The notes beneath the pieces are model-generated. The model worked only from the letters and a program-made list of their open reading frames with translations. It did no database searches and was not told where the DNA came from. Below are positions 55,701 to 64,000 of a stretch of DNA of 64,000 bases, piece by piece. Numbering within the stretch: the stretch's first letter is position 1; every line of letters starts with the position of its first letter. Made by a program: the position numbers and the translations under genes. Origin of the DNA: Endothia cerciana (lineage: Eukaryota > Ascomycota > Sordariomycetes > Diaporthales > Cryphonectriaceae); assembly GCA_026119935.1 (NCBI GenBank), contig JALRMH010000001.1, positions 186,001 to 250,000 of the forward strand. Reading direction: 5' to 3'.

Positions 55701-58700
55701 CCTACACAACAGCTTACGAGACGTCCTGGATAGGGGCAATATTTCTGGTCGGTTGGTTCATTCTCGCCTTCTTCATTCTCGTCAACATGTTCATTGCTGT
55801 TATCCAAGAAAATTTCGATGTCGGCGAAGATGTGAAACGGTTGGAACAAGTCAAAGCTTTCCTCCAGAGGAAGGAGCTTGGTAGCGGCTCCAGCAATCTC
55901 GCCCTTTCCACTATCTTTTCTCTCGGAAAGACACGCAAGAAGAAGGATCCGCTGGATTACGGCCCTGCTATGATGGAGATGTTGCTCAAAGAGGCCGTGG
56001 TTCGCGACTTTCTGGACGACGGGCCTGATTTATCCCATGAGACCCCTCCCAGTGAAAGTCAGTCGCCGCCAGAGCCAAATGGCGCCTACGCTGCCGATGG
56101 CGTAAACCCGGGGATCATGTCATCAATATGGGGGAAGGTGGTCACGACGTTCACCAGCAAGGATCCCAACCCCTTCTACTCCAATATCCGTTTCGAGGCC
56201 CAGAATGAGGCTCTCGACCCACGACAAATGGCCAAGCAGGCTGTCTCGGCCACCGCAGAGCGACGCAAGGCGCAGCGAGCGTATCTGGCGCGCCATCCGA
56301 CATATAACACCTCTTTATTCATCTTCTCGCCCAGGAACCCCATCAGACGCCTCTGCCAGAGAATCGTCGGCCCCGGCAGAGGGACCGAACGTTTCGACGG
56401 CGTCGAGCCCAACAAGACTTTGTGGTATTCATTCTCAGCTTTCATTTATGCCGCTATCGTTGCCATGGTGATTCTGGCCTGTATCACCACACCCCTCTAC
56501 CAGAAAGAGTACTTCGAACATAGCCCATTCAGCGCGTCAAACTGGTTCGTGTGGATTGACGCGGCCTTCGCCCTCTTGTTCAGCGTGGAAGCCCTGATCA
56601 AGGTCATCGCTGACGGATTCTTCTGGACCCCGAACGCATACTTCCGCAGCTCCTGGGGCATCATCGATGCCGTCGTCCTGATCACCCTCTGGATTAACGT
56701 CATCACACTCTTCAAAAACGATGGGGCGGTATCACGTGCTGTCGGCGCTTTCAAAGCGCTCAGAGCTCTGCGGTTGCTCAACGTGAGTGACAGTGCTAGG
56801 GACACGTTTCACTCTCTCATTGTTATTGGATGGTGGAAAATCCTCAGCGCCGCCTTCGTGTCGTTGTCTTTGATCATTCCATTTGCTATCTACGGGCTCA
56901 ACTTGTTCGCCGGGAAGTTTTCGATCTGCAACGACGGCGACGCCGGCAATTATCTGTACGACTGTTTTGGAGAATACAACAACAGTCCTTTCAACTGGGA
57001 TGTGTTGTCTCCTCGAGTGGCGGCTAACCCCTACTACGACTTCGACGACTTCCCCTCTTCCCTCTTCATTCTCTTCCAAATCGTGAGTCAAGAGGGCTGG
57101 GTTGATGTCTCCTTTTCGGCCCAGTCTATCACGGGGATTGGAATGCAACCTCAGTTTGGGGCCGCCACCAGCAATGCCATCTTCTTCGTGATTTATAATC
57201 TCTTGGGGACTGTCTTCGTGCTCACACTGTTCATTTCTGTGTTCATGCGAAACTACACAGAACAGACTGGTGTGGCTTATCTGACAGCAGAGCAGCGGTC
57301 CTGGCTGGAATTGCGAAAGCTGCTTCGTCAAATCTCCCCCTCAAAGGCCTCGTATGACGAGAGCAAGAAGAAGTGGAAGAAATGGTGTCACAAACGCGCA
57401 ATCGAGAAGAGAGGCAAGTGGTATGTGAGTATCACTGTCGTGTTGATCTTGCACCTGGTCCTCCTGCTTCTTGAATACGCCAGCGAGCCTGAATGGTGGA
57501 CGTACACAAGGGACGCGTTCTTCTTCTTGTTTACGCTCATTTTCATGGCGAATGTTGGCGTTCGAATCGTCGGTCTTGGCTGGCCTCGCTTCAGAAAGAG
57601 TTCATGGGACATGTATTCCCTCATTGCAGTGTTCGGCGCGTTCGCGACTACGATTCTATTTCTGGCACAACAAAAGGTTGACACATATGCACAATTGCAC
57701 AAGTTCTTCCTGGTTGCCATCGTCTTCCTCCTGATCCCTCGGAACGACGCCCTGGATCAGCTCTTCAAGACGGCGGCGGCCAGTCTGACGACCATTGGCA
57801 ATTTGTTGGCAACCTGGCTGGTCTTCTTCCTGGTTTTTGCGATTGCATTGACCCAGACTTTCAGTCTGACTCGGTTCGGAGGAAGCGAAGACAACAACGT
57901 CAACTTTCGCACTGTGCCGAATGCTCTCATCCTGCTATTCCGCATGAGTGTGGGCGAGGGCTGGAACCAGATCATGGAAGACTATGCCGGCATCGAGCCG
58001 CCTCTCTGCGTCGATTCCGAAGCATTCTTCGAGAGCGACTGTGGAAGCGGTGCGTGGGCTCGAGTCTTGTTCATATTGTGGAACATCGTCAGCATGTACA
58101 TCTTCGTCAACTTGTTCGTTTCGCTCATTTTCGAGAGCTTCTCATACGTGTACCAGCGCCACAGCGGGTCAGCAGCCGTCGACCGTGACGAGATGCGCCG
58201 CTTCAAGGAGGCATGGAGGTCCGTGGACCCCCGCGGTACGGGTTACATCAGCAAAGAGGCCTTCCCTCGGTTGCTGGGCGAGCTGTCTGGTGTGTTTGAG
58301 ATGCGCATCTACCAGCACGAGAACTCAGTCCATCAGATCCTGGATGACGTCCGCGAGGATGTGCCGCCTACACGACACATGTCCATCTCAACGGCAACGG
58401 CAAGCGCGTATGGTGGTATTAATCTCGATAGTCTCAACCGAAGACTGAACGAGATTGATGTCCTTGCGGTGCGGGAACGGCGTAGGAAGTACAATGTTTT
58501 CTACGAGGAAGTGATGGTCTCGGCGGACCCAGACAAGGGTATCTCATTCACGACTGTGCTTATGATTTTGGCTCACTACAACATCATTAACGACAGCAAG
58601 AGCCTTCGGTGAGTTTCACATGCACACTCAGATCCCAAGCCCAAGGTCAAGATGACTAATCCGTGCGCAGACTCGAGGAATTCTTGCGCCGTCGAGCGCG

Positions 58701-59429
58701 TCTGCAGCGTGTTGATGAAGAAGTGCGTCGGCGTGTTGTTGTCGGCTTCTTCGACACATTGTAAGTTGGAGCGATTCACGGATTGCTTAATCGGCAGACG
58801 CTCACATGTTCTACAGGTATCACTCACGGAAGTTCAAGGAATATGTGAATCTGAAGAAGAGCGCACGTTTGACGGCGATCCCCCAGCTTGATCTGCCAGA
58901 CATCCTCATCAACGACGAGGAGCAGCGAGCCGGGAAGAATAAGAAGTCAGCCACGCCATACGCGTCGTCCTTGTCACCCACCACACCAGGCGGCGGGCCG
59001 CTGCACTCTCCCTCGGCCTTCCTCTCGCCCACGCGCGACAGCGGCGGCAGCGGCCACCAGAAGAACCTCTCCAATATGAGCGCGGACTTGACGCTACAGA
59101 CGAACTTTGACGGCTTCGGCGCTCACCCGCTTAGCATGCCGCGGGTGGGCGGTGATAGCTCGTCACAGCAGCGGGATAGCGGTGGTGTTGTCGGTTTTGA
59201 CGGCCACCAGTCAGCGCACTCGGCGTTCAGCTTCGAGCTGCAGATGCCGGGCTCGGGCACTAGCTCGACGAGGACCAGTTACAGGAACAGCGGCCGGAAC
59301 AGCAACCGGAACAGCAGGAGCAATAGCGCGGTCAGTCCGATCCAGATGAGCTCGATTCTAGATGACTCCATCTGGGTGGAAAGCATCCGGCGCAGCGCTA
59401 CCATGAAGAGACCACGGCCAGGGTGGTAG
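52711..59429 (+). CDS. CCH1: voltage-gated calcium channel alpha subunit Cch1
   Basis: This is the plasma-membrane high-affinity calcium channel that works with Mid1 in store refill, pheromone and stress responses and hyphal growth. Four exons (52711-54402, 54458-58608, 58671-58760, 58817-59429) join in phase to 2181 residues. The first 350 residues are disordered and cytosolic. Four six-helix repeats start near residues 362, 791, 1216 and 1550. The four pore loops read VMSANTFSDLM, ILSTENWTTLL, IVSQEGWVDVS and RMSVGEGWNQIM, giving filter residues N, E, E, E. The S4 of repeat I is arginine-rich (SSLRILRLLAITKG), while S4 of repeat IV (KFFLVAIVFLLIPRNDALDQ) is almost uncharged. An EF-hand-like segment follows repeat IV near 1807 (DEMRRFKEAWRSVDPRGTGY). 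The tail is Ser/Asn-rich with many Gly. Length and order are normal for filamentous ascomycetes. Confidence 0.97.
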
Positions 59430-61162
59430 TCGTTCACCAGCCCTCTTGACACAGAGCACACGGCGCCCCTAGTGGGGATGATGGATCGATTACCCGATGA
59501 GGCGGACACGAGGAAAGGAATGGATAATGGGGAGGGAACTTGCCACTTACTGCATCCATCACACATGGTGCTTTGGAAACTAGGCGTTTCGACAGGTGGG
59601 AACTAGAGAAAGGGCGTTGGGGCTCTTCCTGACGTTCATGCATGATTGACCTTCTGAAGACAGCGAGCGAGCACGTCCTGATTCCTTATCTATATATTTG
59701 CGGAGGGTGACAATGTACGTGAGTGTCACGTTGTGGGGGACAGGTAGAAATTCATGAAGTCCTGAAGAGACAGGAGCCGAGAAGACTATATGCGTTCCCT
59801 CAATGGAAGGTGTGAGCTCTTGGTGGTTCGTTTTGTCATCACCGCCTAGAACGCGGCCGTGTCCAGTTTTGGCCCGTGGACTAATTTTTTTTTTTTCTTT
59901 TTTTCTTTTTCCGTGGGTTTGTTTATATATATGTATCAATCAAGGTGCGAGAAGTGCAGCTGATGATATCTAGAGAACATAATCTACTACTGGGGAGGTT
60001 TACTACTCGGGACCACCTGTCAGTTCCATGTAACCCGTCACGACCAGCAAGGTCTTTCCCTGCTACAGACACCATGTATACCCTATCGACTGGCAGCCTC
60101 GTGCACTGAAGGTGATCGCCGTGGCTGCTGCCGTATGAGAGACGTTGACCGGCCTCACCACATCTCAAGGAAGGTCGCCATGGTCACACGACAGCCTCGT
60201 GGAGAGCTCAGGCCACCGCACCCAAAGCCCAGAAGCGGCTAGGAGAATCAATCAAGCAAGCGAGAACTGCTCCCGTACCGAGCCGGTGACGGTGAAAGCA
60301 AGCAGCACATCGAAGCAGAGCCACCATCGACCTTGGGCCGCCCGGCCTCTGGGTTTGCCGCGTGCCGTGGTGAGTATGGCCGGATCTACCCAGACGACTC
60401 TTGCTTTGGGGGGGGCAGCCAAGAAGACGGAGCCGCTGGCCGGTCCGCGGGCACAGGATCGATCGATAGAGAACTTCCATCCCACCGAGCAAACGTGTCA
60501 AGTCTCGGTAATAGTCTTTCCCCCACCCATCTCGGCGCAGATCAGGTTGCTATTTTGAGAACACATCTGGGTCTGGACGAGGAGGCGGTGGAGACAAGGT
60601 CAGGAGACGATGAACAAATCGCAAGGCTGAGTGCAATGTAATCTATCGGACACAACGACTCTGCACAAGGCAGAGTGAGTGGGTCGGGAGGACGACGTAC
60701 TCGAGGAGGCAGCCTCCATGCAGCCGCCGGGGTCTTTTTTTAAGATCACAGGTCGACAGCGACATCCAGATTGGGCGAGGAGGTGGCAAAGATTTCTCAC
60801 CACGCACCATGGCAGGTATGTGATGACGAGTCAAGTCGGCTCGTCGGCGGTGCTCGGCTGTCGAGCAGCAACAAGCGAATTGTCGATAGCCGGTGGGGTG
60901 CAAGGCATGAGCTGAAGCGTGCCAATGCCGAGACAGAACCAAACTGTGAGTGATGCTATTTTGAGATGGTGACCCTCTACCCCTGCAGGCAGCGCCACAG
61001 GAGTAAGTCTACCAGTCGGTCGGGCTGCCTGTACGTACTGTAGCAGTTTTCCCGACGCCTGAGGGCCTCCACCTTCTGGGGATCATGGCATCTGTCAGTT
61101 CTCGACAATAGTGGCCCGGTCATGACCTCCGCTGTCCCCGTTGCCAGTATTCTTGGGGTTTT

Positions 61163-61176
61163 GGGGGGGGGGGGGG
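61163..61176. repeat. 14-base G homopolymer
   Basis: Uninterrupted G run in noncoding DNA, one of about ten such runs in the window. Confidence 0.9.
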
Positions 61177-62000
61177 AGGTGCAGGTCGGGATATCTCGAG
61201 AGGAGCGCAAAGTCATGCCGGTCGTTGTAACAGCTCCAGGGCGGGATGTGAAGTCCTCGAGCGATCGAGTGCATCGCCCGCGTCTCAACTTTGAAGATGA
61301 ACGCCATGCGCGTCTTCCAGAAACAGCATCTCGTCTTCGCACCAGCAACGTGTCTGGAGGGCATGCGACGTAGTGTGGATGATCATATCATGTACATCCA
61401 ATCGTAAGCTGTTCCTTGGCTGGAGGTCAACCCGTCCTCGCCTCTCGGCCCCGCGGGGCTCACACAAACTAGAGCTTCCCTACTGCTACAGGCAAGTAGA
61501 TCCCGAAACGGTGTTGGGAGGTAGAATTCGGTGACGCGGGCAAGGGGGGCGGTCACCTTTGTGTGATCGCCAGGGCTCTGTTGCACGTCGCCCAGATGGG
61601 AATCCCAAGACTACTAGTCTTCATCCCATCTCCCACTGCGGTCAGTACTCGAAGGATGTGACCAGTGGAAACGAATCTGAGATACTAGTACTCCCCTTCA
61701 TCTATGGCAAGGCGAGGTTGTCAGGCTGAGAACCGCACCGTGGGCCTCGTATTATGTAGCACACGTACAGGGGCCGCGTGCAGGACTATGTATGCAGATA
61801 CGGTGCATGAAATACGCAGGAGGCCGAATAGATTGCAGCTGCTGTCCCCGATGTTTCAAACCGCCCCCGACCTGTAAGTCTGGTCGGGACGGGTTGGCGA
61901 TGAGCGATAATCAGCGCTGCTGACGTAGGGCATGAGTTCCATGATAACGTGCTGGGTCTCTCCAGAGGCAGAGGCCGGTTGGTGAGCACCATGGCTACTG

Positions 62001-62035
62001 CAGTACAGTACAGTACAGTACAGTACAGTACAGTA
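62001..62035. repeat. CAGTA pentanucleotide repeat
   Basis: Seven exact tandem copies of CAGTA in noncoding DNA. Confidence 0.95.
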
Positions 62036-63227
62036 AGATGCCATCCTGCACCAGGTCCTGACACACAGGCAGCATCCACCGACCTGCTGTTTCAAAACGT
62101 TCCAGAAGGCTTCGGTGCAGGTCTGGTGGGGTGATTCTAGATACTATGGTGGTATGGAGTGCAGCGAGGAGGATCCGCGGCGGCGGAGGACTGAACAATG
62201 CAGAGATCAAGAGATGAGGAGGCGGTGTTGGGGAGTCGATGTGGGAAAATGGTGAAACGCGGGCCAATGGGACATGACCTGTGCCATGCCTGCTGCCGCA
62301 TAAGCCCCTGGCCACTATAGTGGGCTCCGAGACATGCCAGACCCAGACGGGTGCTTCCCCTTGCTGGAATCCCCCCTGGTCCCCTGACTAAACCTACTGG
62401 AGTACACAGCAACATACTTTTCGTAGAGGGGCTGCTTAGGGGTCCATGCCACCGGGGGGGCCGCAGTGTCCCTCTCCTCTGGAGCCCCTCACACTGGTCT
62501 GGCTGGGTGCCGATCATGCAAGGCATGAACTCTCCATCTCCATCCCCATCTGGCCGTGAGACCAGACGGACCTTCTGTCCGGCCTGTCCCACAACGAGCA
62601 GATCTCACCCACCAAGACGTCATGATACCGTTGCTGCCTTCGCAGTTTCGAAGACAAACACTGAAGATGGCCCTGCAGACAGCCCAGATGATGGCGCAGC
62701 GACCGACTGCCTGGCATTTGTAGACCGCCAGGGCAGCAGACATGCTGGACGCGGCCGGACAAGAGGCCTGAACAACACCTGTTTCATACGGTCGAACAAT
62801 GGCAGATCGAGGGCAATCTCGGAGAGCTATCGACTGCAAGGTTCAAGCTGCAGGCCACCCATCTGCACTGCACTGCAACTGCACGGCACGGCACTGCAGT
62901 CCTACCACGGCCGCATCTTGTCAGACCACCCCGTTTCCGTGTTCCAGCTGCGCAGAGCAGACTGAACTCTCAAACCCAGCCCCGAGTCTGTTTCCGACCT
63001 GGGACGGCTGGAGCACGCTCCCACATCTGGCACGAGGGAGGCCATCCCAAGAAGCCGTCGAGGCATGGAGAGTCCAGATGCCAGAGCAGGGTAGCAATGG
63101 GAGGGAGGGGGTCGCTATTGCGAGCGAAGCCTGGATCCAGGCGATCGCCTCAGCATCAACTCGCTTCGACTGCTGTGTCAATTTTGTCAGCGAGAACCCC
63201 CCTGGCCAGACCGCCACCGCGCCCCAG

Positions 63228-63228
<1 letters not shown>

Positions 63229-63265
<37 letters not shown>
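63229..63265. repeat. (CA)18 microsatellite
   Basis: Thirty-seven bases of CA dinucleotide; on the other strand this is GT, matching in length the microsatellite at 45225. Confidence 0.95.
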
Positions 63266-63267
<2 letters not shown>

Positions 63268-63754
63268 CTGCACTCACAAGCAGGCCATTCAGTTTGGGTG
63301 CTGGATGCAGGATGTGTCGATGACCTTCGATTTTACAGAAGTCGAGTGTCAAGTCATCCCCCCCACCCCCACCCCCGACGGCTGAGAGCCCGCCAGCGAT
63401 CCAGACGCAGCAGATACGTGTTCGTATGCCGACGGCGGGGTCGAGACAGCAACGACTGCTTGAGCATCTGCATTCCTGGCATCGCCGAGCAGACACCACA
63501 GCAAGCCGGGTCGCCCGGCCTCCCTGCTACTATTTCGAGTCTAGCCCAGGGCAGCTGGCACTCTGGCACACTGCGGCGTGTGCAGGGTCCCCACTTTTCC
63601 ATGGTCTGAGGTCCATCGGAATTCCCCTGGCTATCATTGCAAGTTACGGGTTGCACGTCGCAGGTCGCCCTTGTCCCGGCCCGGCTTGACAGTCCACCCC
63701 CGTGGTACCATCCTTACATCCCTTCCTTGAAGGTGTCATTAGTCGTGTGGCTCA

Positions 63755-64000
63755 TATAATACTTAAAGCCGCAAGCTGGCATCTGGGCTCGACAGGAGAC
63801 CCGACTCCGTAATCTACCTCCAGCATAAAACTACTTACTCTCGTCCCCGTACTTCACATGCTTGCGTGTGTCTGTCCGTTGTCGACGTCTGGATATCTCC
63901 GAAACCCCTGTCTTTGAACAACTCAACACATCCCCCCCACTTACCGCCCTCCGGCCTCTGATCTGTGCACGCGGACCAGATCATCCACTCTTTACTACAA
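63755..64000 (+). promoter_or_regulatory. possible promoter and leader of a gene beyond the right edge
   Basis: TATAAT at 63755 is followed by about 240 bases that become strongly pyrimidine-rich, without a start codon opening a credible frame. This is the usual look of a fungal promoter and 5' leader, so a plus-strand gene may begin just outside. Confidence 0.3.

Larger units (their letters stand above)
59430..64000. other. gene-free right end
   Basis: No gene is supported in 4.5 kb. The first part is the CCH1 3' untranslated region. The rest holds a T-rich tract at 59886-59910, a 14-base G run, a CAGTA pentamer array and a (CA)18 microsatellite. Open frames on both strands are short and featureless. 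Confidence 0.5.

Noticed and set aside
1..64000. CRISPR array, complete transposon or virus-like element
   Set aside because: No spaced repeats, terminal inverted repeats with transposase, reverse transcriptase or capsid-like frames were seen; only simple repeats are present.

Overview
The window is genomic DNA of a filamentous ascomycete, most likely a Sordariomycete. The signs are GC-rich, intron-poor genes; short introns of 49 to about 210 nt with CTAAC, CTGAC or CTCAC branch points close to the acceptor; and fungal families such as CFEM-like secreted proteins, GPI-anchored wall proteins, Cch1 and an HMG-box factor of the FMF-1/Ste11 type. I saw no prokaryotic operon, rRNA, tRNA or CRISPR array. 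All gene models are manual reconstructions from reading frames, splice signals and remembered family features; nothing was aligned or searched.

Layout. Positions 823-3999 (-) hold AMP deaminase and 4611-5988 (-) a UAA-family nucleotide-sugar transporter. From 6 to 12.4 kb the DNA is gene-poor and holds two related three-exon CFEM-like secreted-protein loci: 8017-8493 looks intact, 9668-10137 looks decayed. Next come the PP2A B subunit CDC55 (12496-14369, -), an unclassified reading frame (15548-16075, -), an intronless conserved-looking protein (16077-17072, +), a cysteine-rich GPI-type protein (17977-18732, +), a six-exon CorA-like membrane protein without the GMN motif (19632-21903, -), a truncated ferric-reductase-like remnant (22974-23640, -), a GNAT acetyltransferase (24872-25649, +) and a secreted aspartic protease (26924-28498, +). 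Two GPI-type wall proteins follow (30313-31524 and 32605-33145, both -).

The second half holds mostly conserved cellular genes: MSH5 (35295-38566, -), EMC5 (39156-39637, -), an FMF-1-like HMG-box factor (40448-42252, -) with about 4.5 kb of gene-free upstream DNA, a DDT/WHIM/PHD chromatin protein (46797-49517, -), a SnoaL-like protein (50680-51129, +) and the calcium channel CCH1 (52711-59429, +). The last 4.5 kb shows no gene; a pyrimidine-rich, TATA-containing stretch at the right edge may be the promoter of a gene outside the window.

There is no obvious biosynthetic or defence cluster. Two themes recur. One is secreted or surface proteins (CFEM-like pair, three GPI-type proteins, aspartic protease, ferric-reductase remnant) spread over 8-33 kb. 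The other is genes of meiosis and mating (MSH5, FMF-1-like factor) lying close together at 35-42 kb. The most interesting points are the CFEM-like pair with apparent G-to-A decay, two GC-AG introns, a dibasic-containing Gly/Ser loop in the protease, the N-E-E-E filter of CCH1, and many long G or C runs confined to noncoding DNA.
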